A stretch of 64,000 nucleotides of DNA. Source: Flavobacterium fryxellicola (GTDB taxonomy: Bacteria > Bacteroidota > Bacteroidia > Flavobacteriales > Flavobacteriaceae). This document shows positions 29,276 to 39,027 of this stretch, piece by piece. A program made the translations under genes and the position numbers. Numbering within the stretch: position 1 is the first letter of the stretch; each line of letters begins with the position of its first letter. The stretch is taken from positions 62,001 through 126,000 of the forward strand of contig NZ_FRDK01000002.1 of the NCBI RefSeq assembly GCF_900143245.1. Direction: 5' to 3'. Under the pieces are notes generated by a model, which worked only from the letters and a program-made list of their open reading frames with translations, was not told the origin of the DNA and did not search any database.

Positions 29276-29278
<3 letters not shown>
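29211..29278 (-). pseudogene. Truncated tRNA-like sequence, unit C
   Basis: As in unit B: degenerate D arm, intact anticodon arm with TTT anticodon, and T arm plus acceptor 3' strand the same as in the intact tRNA-Arg located upstream in the same operon. Confidence 0.7.
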
Positions 29279-29580
<302 letters not shown>

Positions 29581-29584
29581 ATTG

Positions 29585-29658
<74 letters not shown>

Positions 29659-29677
29659 ATTGCTCGTGTAAAAAAAG

Positions 29678-29752
29678 TCGGGGTGGCAGGATTCGAACCT
29701 GCGGCCTCCTGCTCCCAAAGCAGGCGCGATAACCGAGCTACGCTACACCCCG
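29678..29752 (-). tRNA. tRNA-Pro (TGG)
   Basis: Acceptor CGGGGTG/CACCCCG, anticodon stem CCTGC/GCAGG with loop TTTGGGA (anticodon TGG) and T arm GCAGG-TTCGAAT-CCTGC. CCA not encoded. It is the middle gene of the tRNA operon. Confidence 0.95.
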
Positions 29753-29768
29753 AAAAAAAATTATAAAG

Positions 29769-29852
29769 CGGAGGGACAGGGACTCGAACCCTGGCACCGA
29801 TTGCTCGGTGACAGTTTAGCAAACTGCTCCATTACCACTCTGGCACCCCTCC
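29769..29852 (-). tRNA. tRNA-Ser (GCT)
   Basis: Class II tRNA of 84 nt: acceptor GGAGGGG/TCCCTCC, anticodon loop TTGCTAA (anticodon GCT), a long variable arm (CACCGA..TCGGTG) and T arm CAGGG-TTCGAGT-CCCTG. It is the first gene of the operon. Confidence 0.95.
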
Positions 29853-29885
29853 AAGCTCAAGGAAACGTGTCCTGTTTTGCGGTTG

Positions 29886-29916
29886 CAAATTTAAGACATC
29901 TTTAGACTTCTCACAA
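29886..29916 (-). promoter_or_regulatory. Promoter of the tRNA-Ser/Pro/Arg operon
   Basis: The minus strand has TTG (29916-29914), 20 nt, then TAAATTTG (29893-29886), a perfect flavobacterial promoter. The transcript would start near 29880, about 28 nt before tRNA-Ser. Confidence 0.7.
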
Positions 29917-30046
29917 CTATTTGAAGCCTTTTTTTTAATCTTTTTTGCCGTTTTTTCAAAAACACTTCACAATCAAACAAATAGAAGAGAAATAAATATA
30001 AAAAAGATAATGTCCTTATCAAAATATGAAATTGTTTAAAAAAGAT

Positions 30047-30054
30047 TAAATTTG
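30047..30054 (+). promoter_or_regulatory. -7 element of the thiolase gene
   Basis: TAAATTTG matches TAnnTTTG exactly, 17 nt before the first ATG. A TTG lies only 12 nt upstream, so the -33 element is unclear. Confidence 0.4.
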
Positions 30055-30071
30055 CTTCATAAACCAACATT

Positions 30072-31259
30072 ATGAAAGTCATGAACAAAAGAGTTGTTAT
30101 CGTTTCTGCCGTTAGAACACCTATCGGAAGTTTTATGGGGGGATTATCTACTGTCACTGCTCCTAGATTAGGCGCAATCGCTATTAAAGGCGCTTTGGAC
30201 AAAATAAATTTAGATCCAAATTTAGTTGATGAAGTATTTATGGGCAACGTAGTTCAAGCGGGCGTAGGTCAAGCTCCTGCTCGTCAAGCCGCTATATTTG
30301 CAGGATTACCAAATACTGTGGCCTGCACCACAATAAATAAAGTATGTGCTTCTGGAATGAAAGCAGTCATGTTAGGCGCGCAAGCCATTCAATGTGGTGA
30401 TGCCGAAATTGTAGTAGCAGGTGGAATGGAAAACATGAGTTTAATTCCACATTACATGCATTTGAGAAATGGGACAAAGTTTGGACCAGCAAGCATGATT
30501 GACGGAATGCAGCGAGACGGATTGTCTGATGCCTATGACAACAATGCAATGGGCGTGTGTGCCGACTTATGTGCATCGGAATATAATTATACCAGAGAAG
30601 ACCAGGATAAGGCCGCAATTCAATCGTATGAGCGTAGCGCTAAAGCATGGAAAGAGGGAAAATTTGATAATGAAGTTGTTCCCGTTGCTGTTCCTCAAAG
30701 AAAAGGAGATCCAATTATCGTTTCTGTGGATGAAGAATTTACAAACGTAAAAATTGATAAAATACCCTCTTTAAATCCGGCATTTACAAAAGAAGGAACG
30801 GTGACTGCGGCTAATTCATCGACGATTAACGACGGGGCTGCTGCAGTAATTTTGATGAGCGAAGAAAAAGCACTTGCCTTAGGTTTGAAGCCTTTAGCAT
30901 ACATCAAAGGATATGCAGACGCCGCTCAAGAACCGAAGTGGTTCACTACAAGCCCTTCAAAAGCAATTCCAAAAGCTTTAGAAAAAGCAGGAATAACGAT
31001 TGGAGATGTTGATTATTTCGAATTTAACGAAGCTTTTGCGGTTGTAGGTTTAGCTAACTCTAAAATTTTAGGCTTAAATAGTAGCAAAGTAAATGTAAAT
31101 GGAGGTGCTGTATCCTTAGGTCATCCTCTAGGTTGTTCCGGAGTGCGAATCATTGTCACATTGCTTAACGTTTTAGAACAAAATAATGGAAGTATCGGCG
31201 CTGCTGCAATTTGCAATGGTGGTGGTGGTGCTTCAGCAATTGTTATTGAAAGAATTTAA
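30072..31259 (+). CDS. Acetyl-CoA C-acyltransferase (thiolase)
   Basis: 395 residues. The acyl-accepting Cys is in NKVCASGMKA (about 91-100), and the C-terminal catalytic His and Cys are in SLGHPLGCSG (about 345-354) and AICNGGGGA (about 376-384). It makes or cleaves acetoacetyl-CoA or 3-ketoacyl-CoA. Length and the SAVRTPIG start fit the biosynthetic/degradative acetyl-CoA acetyltransferase group. A second in-frame ATG at 30081 gives the usual family start (MNKRVVIVSAVRTP). The gene stands alone. Confidence 0.93.
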   Translation: MKVMNKRVVIVSAVRTPIGSFMGGLSTVTAPRLGAIAIKGALDKINLDPNLVDEVFMGNVVQAGVGQAPARQAAIFAGLPNTVACTTINKVCASGMKAVMLGAQAIQCGDAEIVVAGGMENMSLIPHYMHLRNGTKFGPASMIDGMQRDGLSDAYDNNAMGVCADLCASEYNYTREDQDKAAIQSYERSAKAWKEGKFDNEVVPVAVPQRKGDPIIVSVDEEFTNVKIDKIPSLNPAFTKEGTVTAANSSTINDGAAAVILMSEEKALALGLKPLAYIKGYADAAQEPKWFTTSPSKAIPKALEKAGITIGDVDYFEFNEAFAVVGLANSKILGLNSSKVNVNGGAVSLGHPLGCSGVRIIVTLLNVLEQNNGSIGAAAICNGGGGASAIVIERI

Positions 31260-31274
31260 TTAATTATGAGTTAT

Positions 31275-31302
31275 GAGTTATACGTTTTGATACGTATAAC
31301 TC
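31275..31302 (+). terminator. Inverted repeat after the thiolase gene, possible terminator
   Basis: GAGTTATACG (31275-31284) and CGTATAACTC (31293-31302) form a perfect 10-bp stem. It is embedded in 7-nt direct repeats (ATGAGTT twice, and TTAACTC/TCATACC-like copies). There is no T-run, so the terminator role is uncertain. Confidence 0.4.
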
Positions 31303-31330
31303 TTAACTCTTACCTCATACCTCAACATAC

Positions 31331-32092
31331 ATGTTTGGAATTTGTAATCTAGCAATGATACCGCTTCGGGTTGAACCAAGTGATAAAAGCGAAATTGTTT
31401 CTCAAGTTTTGTTTGGCGAACATTTCGAAATTTTAGAACAACTCAAGCAGTGGTCTTTTATCAAAATGCAATATGATGGTTATGAAGGCTGGGTTGACTC
31501 TAAACAATATCAATTAATTTCTGTATCAAGTTTTACTCAATTATCCACAGAAGCTATTATTCTAAATGCTGATTTAATAGAATACATAACGGCGCCATCC
31601 AATTTATTGATTCCAATTCCTCTCGGTTCTTCGGTATCGTTTATTAATAATCACGAAATTAATACGTCCAATTTTGATTTTGAGGGAACTAAAACAAGTG
31701 GAGAAAAGGCAAAAGAGAACCTTATTAAATCTGCCTTTATGTATTTGAATGCTCCTTACCTATGGGGAGGAAAAACTCCTTTTGGTATTGATTGTTCAGG
31801 ATTTACTCAAATGGTATATAAATTGAATGGATACAAATTACTTCGTGATGCATCCCAACAATCAACTCAGGGAGAAGCTTTAAGTTTTATTGAAGAAAGT
31901 GAAGCAGGAGACTTAGCTTTTTTTGATAACGAGGAAGGCAAAATTATTCACGTAGGCATTATAATGGACGATAATTACATCATTCATGCCAGCGGTAAAG
32001 TTCGCGTGGATCGATTGGATCATTTGGGAATTTTTAATGCAGAGACAAATAAACACACTCATAAATTACGAGTTATTAAAAAGATTATATAA
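31331..32092 (+). CDS. NlpC/P60 family cysteine peptidase with N-terminal SH3-like domains
   Basis: 253 residues without an obvious signal peptide. The N-terminal bacterial SH3-like region (about 1-110) is followed by the NlpC/P60 core (about 130-253): DCSGFTQ holds the catalytic Cys, HVGIIMDD the His, and YIIHASGKVR the third polar residue. The domain order resembles gamma-D-glutamyl-L-diamino acid peptidases of the YkfC/dipeptidyl-peptidase VI type, which recycle murein peptides in the cytoplasm. The lack of a signal peptide agrees with that role. Confidence 0.88.
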   Translation: MFGICNLAMIPLRVEPSDKSEIVSQVLFGEHFEILEQLKQWSFIKMQYDGYEGWVDSKQYQLISVSSFTQLSTEAIILNADLIEYITAPSNLLIPIPLGSSVSFINNHEINTSNFDFEGTKTSGEKAKENLIKSAFMYLNAPYLWGGKTPFGIDCSGFTQMVYKLNGYKLLRDASQQSTQGEALSFIEESEAGDLAFFDNEEGKIIHVGIIMDDNYIIHASGKVRVDRLDHLGIFNAETNKHTHKLRVIKKII

Positions 32093-32093
32093 A

Positions 32094-32123
32094 AAAACCT
32101 ATCTAGACTCTAGATAGGTTTTT
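32094..32123. terminator. Terminator between the NlpC/P60 and TPR genes
   Basis: ACCTATCTA and TAGATAGGT form a stem with A-run on the left and T-run on the right. It serves both convergent genes. Confidence 0.8.
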
Positions 32124-32144
32124 TCATTAACACTATAATTTAAT

Positions 32145-33416
32145 TTACTGAATCTTAGCTTTCAGCGCTTTGTATTCTGCTGTCATTTCCAACGCACTAT
32201 AAACGCCTAAAAGTGTTTTAGAAACATCTGAGTTTTTAGGATCTAATTCTACTGCTTTTTGAAGATAAGGAATAGCACTTTTAAACAAATCTTCTCTCTT
32301 CTTTTTCAAATCATCATAACGCTTCATATCCTTAGTAGAAGTTCCAAGTTTATTCATTTCATCAATAATGACTTTTTCATTTTCTAATTTCAAAGCAGAT
32401 AAATTAATATAGGCGTTGATGTATTGTGGATTGATTTCAATAACTCTCTTGTAATATTTCTCGGCATCAGGAACGTTTTTAGCATTCGCACTTATCACTC
32501 CTAAGTTAAAAACTAAATCAGCGTCATTAGGATTTTTTTCTAAAACTGCAGCGATAAGCTTTTTGTACATTTCAAAATCTTTAGTTTCCAAGTAAAGGTT
32601 AGCCTCTGTCAAAATCAAAGAAGTATCTTCTGGATTTGCTTTTCTAGCTTCGGAAATAGCTTTTTTAGCTTCTTCTGTTTTGCCTTTTTCTACTAAAATC
32701 AAAGCCATATTTTTATAAATCTCTCCTCTTTTGGAAGAAATAGCTTCAGTTCTTGGTTTTTCATGCGTTCCTAACTTCACCATTCTGTCTCTTTCTGCAG
32801 CAGTAGCAAAAAAATCTTCTTGGCTTGTTAATTTATTCACCGCAAAGTAACTAGTCCCTTGTCCAGAATAGTTCAAGTTTTTTAAATTATCATATAACTC
32901 AAGTGCTTTGTCATATTCATTTGCATTTACATAAGTAGAAGCTGCATAATATAAATTGATCGTGTCTTTTTTATCTAACAGGTAAGCGTCATATAATTTT
33001 TTTGCACTGTCTGAATGCTTATCAATTTTTGAATCTGCAATTGCGCCATTGATCAATTTGAATTTAATATCCGTAATTGAAGCTGCTGCTTGCGTTGAGT
33101 ATTTCACTTTTCCAGAAATTTTCTCCACCCCAATTAAATCTTGATATGCTTTTGCAGCTAGTGAAAGATTGGTATTGGCATCAACATTCTTGTTGGCTAA
33201 ATCCAATAAAGCATTTCCTTTTACAAAGAAAAACTGAGCCTTTTCAGCATCTGTTGCGGCAGCTATTAAGGACTCTGCTTCCATTAAAATAGTTGCTGCC
33301 TCTTGAGATTTACCGCCTTTCATCGCTTTTTCAGCTGCCTTAATTTGGTCTTTCTGAGCAAAAGTAGCTACTGATATCAATAACGCTGATGCTAGTAATA
33401 CATATTTACTTTTCAT
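32145..33416 (-). CDS. Tetratricopeptide-repeat exported protein
   Basis: 423 residues with a signal peptide (MKSKYVLLASALLISVATFA). Several TPR units can be seen, for example about 170-200, 235-300 and 300-345 (ADLVFNLGVISANAKN, AEKYYKRVIEINPQY, INAYINLSALKLENEK). TPR proteins are scaffolds in the periplasm or at the membrane; no specific partner can be read. It lies 46 nt downstream of gyrA on the same strand, so co-transcription with gyrA is likely. Confidence 0.85.
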   Translation of the reverse strand: MKSKYVLLASALLISVATFAQKDQIKAAEKAMKGGKSQEAATILMEAESLIAAATDAEKAQFFFVKGNALLDLANKNVDANTNLSLAAKAYQDLIGVEKISGKVKYSTQAAASITDIKFKLINGAIADSKIDKHSDSAKKLYDAYLLDKKDTINLYYAASTYVNANEYDKALELYDNLKNLNYSGQGTSYFAVNKLTSQEDFFATAAERDRMVKLGTHEKPRTEAISSKRGEIYKNMALILVEKGKTEEAKKAISEARKANPEDTSLILTEANLYLETKDFEMYKKLIAAVLEKNPNDADLVFNLGVISANAKNVPDAEKYYKRVIEINPQYINAYINLSALKLENEKVIIDEMNKLGTSTKDMKRYDDLKKKREDLFKSAIPYLQKAVELDPKNSDVSKTLLGVYSALEMTAEYKALKAKIQ

Positions 33417-33462
33417 AATATTCTGTGTTAATTTAATACTTATTTTACTTTTCTATTTTAAT

Positions 33463-36087
33463 TTATGCTTCATCATCTGAATCGTCCTCGTCACTATCGT
33501 CATCAAGTTCTTCTTCATTTTCAGAGTCCTCTTCTTCTTCATCCTCTTCAGAACCTTCCTCTTCAAGAACTTCTAATACAGGCTTAACTCTTTCAATAGC
33601 TTCCGTTTCAATAACATTACCTTCCTCGTCTACAACCACTTCGGCCACATCGTCCTTCATGACTTTTGTAACTGCTGCAATTGAATCATTTCCTTTGATG
33701 TTAATCAATTTCACTCCTTGCGTAGCACGACCCATCACTCTCAAATCTTCAACAGCCATTCTAATAGTCAATCCAGATTTGTTGATAATCATTAAATCAT
33801 CTGCATCTGTAACTGAATTTATAGAAATTAGCTTACCTGTTTTCTCGGTAATATTTAAGGTTTTAACCCCTTTACCACCACGATTTGTAATTCTGTATTC
33901 ATCAAGGCTAGAACGTTTACCGAAACCATTTTCAGCTACAACTAATATTTCACTGCTCATATCGTTTACAGTAACCATGCCAATAACTTCATCAGTATCG
34001 TCCTTCAGAGTAATTCCACGAACTCCTGAAGCTGTTCTTCCCATTGGACGGGTTTTAGTTTCTTCAAAGCGAACTAATTTACCTGATTTTACAGCCAGTA
34101 TAATTTGGCTTTCACCATTTGTTAATTTGGCTTCCAATAATTCATCGCCCTCCTTAATCGTAATTGCAGCAACACCATTTACTCTAGGTTTAGAATATTT
34201 CTCTAAAGATGTTTTCTTAACCTGACCTTTCTTGGTCACCATAATTAAATTATGACTATTGATATAATCTTTATCTTTTAAATCTTGGGTACAAATAAAA
34301 GCTTTCACTTTATCATCACTTTCGATGTTTACCAAGTTTTGAATTGCTCTACCTTTAGCGGTTTTACTTCCTTCTGGTATTTCATAAACACGCATCCAGA
34401 AACATTTTCCTTTTTGAGTAAAAAACATCATATATTGGTGATTTGTAGCTACAAACATGTGCTCTAAGAAATCTTGATCTCTTGTTCCTGCACTTTTTTG
34501 CCCTACTCCTCCTCTATTTTGAGTTTTATATTCTGTTAGGTTTGTACGTTTGATATAGCCTGCATGAGAAATAGTAATGACTACGTTCTCATCAGCGATT
34601 AAATCTTCGATACTAACATCTCCGCCAGAATATTCAATTTGAGAACGACGAGCGTCTCCATATTTATCTCTAATTTCAGTAAGTTCTTCTTTAATCAAAG
34701 CAATTCTCAAATTTACATCTGCTAATAAAGCTTTCAAATGCTCAATTAACTTCATAATTTCATCGTATTCCGTTCTTAACTTATCTTGTTCCAGACCTGT
34801 TAATTGACGCAAACGCATTTCAACTATAGCACGAGATTGAATATCCGACAAATTGAATCTTTCGATTAATTTCTCTCTTGCTTCTTCGGTACTTTTCGAC
34901 GCTTTGATTAACGCAATTACTTCGTCAATATTATCTGACGCGATAATCAAACCTTCTAATATATGCGCTCTTGCTTCCGCCTTTTTCAATTCAAATTGCG
35001 TTCTACGAGTCACTACATCATGACGGTGCTCGATAAAATAGTGAATCAAATCTTTCAGATTCAACATTTGTGGACGCCCTTTTACAATTGCAATATTGTT
35101 TACACTAAAAGAAGATTGCAATTGAGTAAACTTATAAAGTGTGTTTAAAACCACATTTGGCGTTGCATCACGTTTCAAAATATAAACGATACGCATCCCG
35201 TTTCTATCTGATTCATCTCGGATATTTGCAATTCCTTCGATCTTTTTATCATTGACCAAATCAGCGGTACGCTTAATCATATCCGCTTTATTGACTTGAT
35301 AAGGGATTTCGGTAACAATAATACATTCCCGACCTTCCACTTCTTCAAAACCAACCTTGGCGCGCATTACAATTCTACCTCTACCTGTTTTGAAAGCCTC
35401 ACGCACACCTTCATATCCGTATATAATTCCACCAGTAGGAAAATCTGGGGCTTTAATATGGGTCATCAACTCGTCAATCTCGATATCATTATTATCCATG
35501 AAGGCTAACGTACCGTTAATTACCTCAGTTAAGTTGTGAGGAGGCATATTCGTAGCCATACCTACTGCAATTCCCGTTGCTCCATTTATTAATAAAGTAG
35601 GAACACGTGTCGGCATCACTGTTGGCTCTTCAAGCGTATCATCAAAATTTAATTTAAAATCAACCGTTTCTTTGTCAATGTCAGCTAAAATCTCCTCAGA
35701 AATCTTTCGCATTCGAGCTTCAGTATAACGCATAGCTGCAGGACTATCTCCATCTACAGATCCAAAATTACCCTGACCATCGATCAACAAATAACGCATA
35801 CTCCATTCTTGAGCCATACGAACCATGGCATCATAAACAGAGGTATCACCGTGTGGGTGATATTTACCCAAAACTTCTCCAACAATTCTTGCGGACTTTT
35901 TATGGGCTGATCTTGAGTTAACACCCAAATCATGCATTCCAAATAGTACTCTTCGATGTACTGGTTTCAAGCCATCTCTAACATCTGGAAGTGCTCTTGA
36001 TACAATAACCGACATCGAATAATCGATATAGGCTGTTTTCATTTCATCTTCTATGTTAATAGGAATTAACTTTTCTCCTTCAGACAT
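33463..36087 (-). CDS. gyrA: DNA gyrase subunit A
   Basis: 874 residues. The N-terminal cleavage domain has [17 protein letters not shown] (quinolone region; Thr-Ser at the 83/84 positions) and the catalytic Tyr in [10 protein letters not shown] (about 120). The six-bladed C-terminal DNA-wrapping domain contains a GyrA box of the form NRGGKG (about 740) and repeat blades with [16 protein letters not shown] strands. The last about 45 residues are almost all Asp/Glu/Ser, a long acidic tail. Works with GyrB, not in this window. Confidence 0.97.
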   Translation of the reverse strand: MSEGEKLIPINIEDEMKTAYIDYSMSVIVSRALPDVRDGLKPVHRRVLFGMHDLGVNSRSAHKKSARIVGEVLGKYHPHGDTSVYDAMVRMAQEWSMRYLLIDGQGNFGSVDGDSPAAMRYTEARMRKISEEILADIDKETVDFKLNFDDTLEEPTVMPTRVPTLLINGATGIAVGMATNMPPHNLTEVINGTLAFMDNNDIEIDELMTHIKAPDFPTGGIIYGYEGVREAFKTGRGRIVMRAKVGFEEVEGRECIIVTEIPYQVNKADMIKRTADLVNDKKIEGIANIRDESDRNGMRIVYILKRDATPNVVLNTLYKFTQLQSSFSVNNIAIVKGRPQMLNLKDLIHYFIEHRHDVVTRRTQFELKKAEARAHILEGLIIASDNIDEVIALIKASKSTEEAREKLIERFNLSDIQSRAIVEMRLRQLTGLEQDKLRTEYDEIMKLIEHLKALLADVNLRIALIKEELTEIRDKYGDARRSQIEYSGGDVSIEDLIADENVVITISHAGYIKRTNLTEYKTQNRGGVGQKSAGTRDQDFLEHMFVATNHQYMMFFTQKGKCFWMRVYEIPEGSKTAKGRAIQNLVNIESDDKVKAFICTQDLKDKDYINSHNLIMVTKKGQVKKTSLEKYSKPRVNGVAAITIKEGDELLEAKLTNGESQIILAVKSGKLVRFEETKTRPMGRTASGVRGITLKDDTDEVIGMVTVNDMSSEILVVAENGFGKRSSLDEYRITNRGGKGVKTLNITEKTGKLISINSVTDADDLMIINKSGLTIRMAVEDLRVMGRATQGVKLINIKGNDSIAAVTKVMKDDVAEVVVDEEGNVIETEAIERVKPVLEVLEEEGSEEDEEEEDSENEEELDDDSDEDDSDDEA

Positions 36088-36294
36088 AAGTTGTTATATT
36101 AAATAATTATATTAGTTTCAAAACGTGCCAATATACGCTTTTTTGAAATTTTTAAACCACTTTCAAAACACTTATTTTAATGATTTATCAACAAAATAAA
36201 CTTGCCCTTTAGTTAATAATTTAAGGGAAATTTAACTCTTATATTAGTATAAATTTTGTCTCTTAGCTGACTCGACTACTTATAGGAATGGTTT

Positions 36295-36325
36295 TTGTTT
36301 TTCTATCACTAATTCACTAAATTTA
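36295..36325 (+). promoter_or_regulatory. Promoter for clpC
   Basis: TTG (36295-36297), 20 nt, then TAAATTTA (36318-36325), 7 of 8 to TAnnTTTG. The start would be near 36331, 13 nt before the ATG. No CtsR or other heat-shock operator was recognised. Confidence 0.5.
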
Positions 36326-36343
36326 CGATATCAAATATATATT

Positions 36344-38890
36344 ATGGATGATAATTTTTCACCAAGAGTAAAAGACGTTATAACCTACAGTAAAGAGGAA
36401 GCTTTGCGTCTGGGTCATGATTTCATAGGCACAGAACACTTAATGCTTGGAATTCTAAGAGACGGCAACGGAAAAGCTATTCAAATATTGAATAATCTAG
36501 ACGTTGATTTAGATCATTTACGTAGAAAAGTAGAGATTCTAAGCCCAGCAAGTCCCGGGGTAGAAGTAAACGTTGAAAAGAAAAACCTGCACTTGACACG
36601 TCAAGCTGAACGAGCATTAAAAACTACTTTTCTGGAAGCTAAAGTATTTCAAAGCACCTCTATCAGCACCGCGCATTTATTATTGTGCATATTAAGAAAC
36701 GAAAACGATCCAACAACCAAGCTATTGAATAAACTCAAAATTGATTATGACATAGCTAAAGAACAATATTTAAACATGACTCCAAGCGAAGAAGAATTTA
36801 TAGAAAAATTGCCACGAAATGAATCTTACAATGACGATTCAGGACAAGATGACAGTCTAAAAGAAGGTGCTTTTAACAACCCAGCCAACAAATCCAACAA
36901 AAAATCTAAAACTCCGGTTTTGGATAATTTTGGCCGAGATTTAACGGAAATGGCCGAAGAGGGGAAATTAGATCCTGTTGTAGGACGGGAGAAAGAAATT
37001 GAGCGCGTTTCTCAAATTTTGAGCCGTCGCAAAAAAAATAATCCCTTACTTATAGGAGAACCCGGAGTTGGGAAATCAGCCATTGCCGAAGGTTTAGCCC
37101 TGCGAATCATTCAGAAAAAAGTTTCGCGCACCTTGTTTAATAAACGTGTCGTTACTTTAGATCTCGCCAGTCTTGTAGCTGGAACTAAATACCGTGGACA
37201 ATTTGAAGAACGAATGAAAGCAGTAATGAATGAACTGGAAAAGAATGACGATATCATTCTCTTTATTGATGAAATTCACACTATTGTGGGCGCTGGTGGT
37301 GCAACAGGATCTTTGGATGCATCCAATATGTTTAAACCGGCATTAGCTCGTGGAGAAATTCAATGTATCGGTGCAACAACATTAGATGAATACCGTCAAT
37401 ATATAGAAAAAGACGGTGCCTTAGAAAGACGTTTTCAAAAGATAATTGTAGAACCAACATCGGTTGCCGAAACGATTACTATTTTGCATAATATTAAAAA
37501 CAAATACGAAGATCACCACAATGTTACCTACTCCGAAGAGGCAATAGAAGCGTGTGTAAAATTAACGGACAGGTACATGTCAGATCGTTTCTTGCCAGAC
37601 AAAGCTATTGATGCCTTAGATGAAGCGGGCTCTAGAGTGCACATTACCAATATTGAAGTTCCTAAACAAATTTTAGATCTGGAACGTCAACTTGAAGAGG
37701 TACGAGAATTAAAAAATGTTGTAGTCAAAAAACAAAAATACGAAGAGGCTGCCAAACTTCGTGATGATGAGAAACGCATTGAAAAAGACTTGGCAATTGC
37801 TCAGGAACAATGGGAAGAAGATGCCAAAAACAACCGAATTGAAGTTACTGAAGACAATGTTGCCGATGTAGTTTCGATGATGAGTGGTATTCCTGTAAAT
37901 CGTATTGCTCAAACAGAAAGTAACAAACTTGCCAAATTACCAGAACTTATTGAAGGAAAAGTAATTGGACAAAGAGAAGCTGTAATGAAAATTGCTCGTT
38001 CCATCCAAAGAAATCGTGCGGGATTAAAAGATCCGAATCGACCAATTGGTTCTTTTATTTTCTTGGGACAAACCGGTGTTGGTAAAACTCAATTAGCCAA
38101 AGTACTCGCCAAAGAATTATTCGATTCTGAAGATGCTTTGATTCGAATTGACATGAGTGAATACATGGAAAAATTTGCAATCTCTCGCTTAGTTGGAGCG
38201 CCTCCGGGATACGTAGGATATGAAGAAGGTGGTCAATTAACAGAGAAAGTTCGCAGAAAACCTTATTGTGTAGTATTATTGGATGAGATAGAAAAAGCCC
38301 ATCCTGATGTGTTTAACATGTTACTACAAGTACTGGATGATGGTTATTTAACAGATAGTTTAGGCCGAAAAATTGATTTCAAAAACACTATAATTATTAT
38401 GACTTCTAATGTTGGAGCCCGACAATTAAAAGATTTTGGTCAAGGTGTTGGTTTTGGAACTGCTGCTAAAGTAGCTCAGGCTGATGACAACTCAAAAAGC
38501 ATCATTGAGAACGCATTGAAAAAAACTTTTGCACCGGAATTCTTAAATAGAATTGATGATGTGATTGTATTTAATGCTTTAGAAAAACATGATATTGATT
38601 TAATTATTGAAATTGAATTAAAAAAATTATATGCTCGTGTAGCGGAACTAGGATATCAATTAAACCTTTCAGATAAAGCCAAAGCATTCATCGCCGATAA
38701 AGGTTTCGATAGACAATTTGGCGCCAGACCATTAAAAAGAGCCATTCAAAAATATGTTGAAGACGCACTTGCTGAAGAAATTATTACTTCTAAAATTGGC
38801 TCTGGAGATGAAATTTTTATGGATATTGAAGAAGGAGCTCAAGAACTAACAGTACAAGTTCACAAAGCTGGCGAACCAACTAATCTATAA
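36344..38890 (+). CDS. clpC: ATP-dependent Clp protease ATP-binding subunit ClpC
   Basis: 848 residues, an AAA+ unfoldase that feeds ClpP or acts as a chaperone. It has two N-terminal Clp repeats (about 5-140), AAA module 1 with Walker A GEPGVGKSA (about 237) and Walker B LFIDEIHT, an UVR-like coiled middle (about 450-490), AAA module 2 with GQTGVGKTQ (about 575), VLLDEIEKAH, and the C-terminal D2-small domain (FGARPLKRA). The UVR segment in the middle and the 848-residue length point to ClpC rather than ClpA/ClpB. It is transcribed divergently from gyrA. Confidence 0.95.
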   Translation: MDDNFSPRVKDVITYSKEEALRLGHDFIGTEHLMLGILRDGNGKAIQILNNLDVDLDHLRRKVEILSPASPGVEVNVEKKNLHLTRQAERALKTTFLEAKVFQSTSISTAHLLLCILRNENDPTTKLLNKLKIDYDIAKEQYLNMTPSEEEFIEKLPRNESYNDDSGQDDSLKEGAFNNPANKSNKKSKTPVLDNFGRDLTEMAEEGKLDPVVGREKEIERVSQILSRRKKNNPLLIGEPGVGKSAIAEGLALRIIQKKVSRTLFNKRVVTLDLASLVAGTKYRGQFEERMKAVMNELEKNDDIILFIDEIHTIVGAGGATGSLDASNMFKPALARGEIQCIGATTLDEYRQYIEKDGALERRFQKIIVEPTSVAETITILHNIKNKYEDHHNVTYSEEAIEACVKLTDRYMSDRFLPDKAIDALDEAGSRVHITNIEVPKQILDLERQLEEVRELKNVVVKKQKYEEAAKLRDDEKRIEKDLAIAQEQWEEDAKNNRIEVTEDNVADVVSMMSGIPVNRIAQTESNKLAKLPELIEGKVIGQREAVMKIARSIQRNRAGLKDPNRPIGSFIFLGQTGVGKTQLAKVLAKELFDSEDALIRIDMSEYMEKFAISRLVGAPPGYVGYEEGGQLTEKVRRKPYCVVLLDEIEKAHPDVFNMLLQVLDDGYLTDSLGRKIDFKNTIIIMTSNVGARQLKDFGQGVGFGTAAKVAQADDNSKSIIENALKKTFAPEFLNRIDDVIVFNALEKHDIDLIIEIELKKLYARVAELGYQLNLSDKAKAFIADKGFDRQFGARPLKRAIQKYVEDALAEEIITSKIGSGDEIFMDIEEGAQELTVQVHKAGEPTNL

Positions 38891-38913
38891 CTTTAGTTAA
38901 AAACAATTCCTTT

Positions 38914-38950
38914 AAACCCGTTACGTTTATATAACCTAACGGGTTTATTC
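38914..38950 (+). terminator. Terminator of clpC
   Basis: AAACCCGTTA (38914-38923) pairs with TAACGGGTTT (38937-38946), with a 13-nt loop. Confidence 0.7.
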
Positions 38951-38986
38951 TTTATGGTAAATACCCGTTTTTTGAAAACAAATATT

Positions 38987-38994
38987 TACATTTG
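38987..38994 (+). promoter_or_regulatory. -7 element of the protease-RimK fusion gene
   Basis: TACATTTG matches TAnnTTTG exactly, 33 nt before the ATG. The nearest TTG is 12 nt upstream. Confidence 0.4.
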
Positions 38995-39027
38995 GATTAT
39001 ATAAAATAGGTCAAATAAAATTAATTT

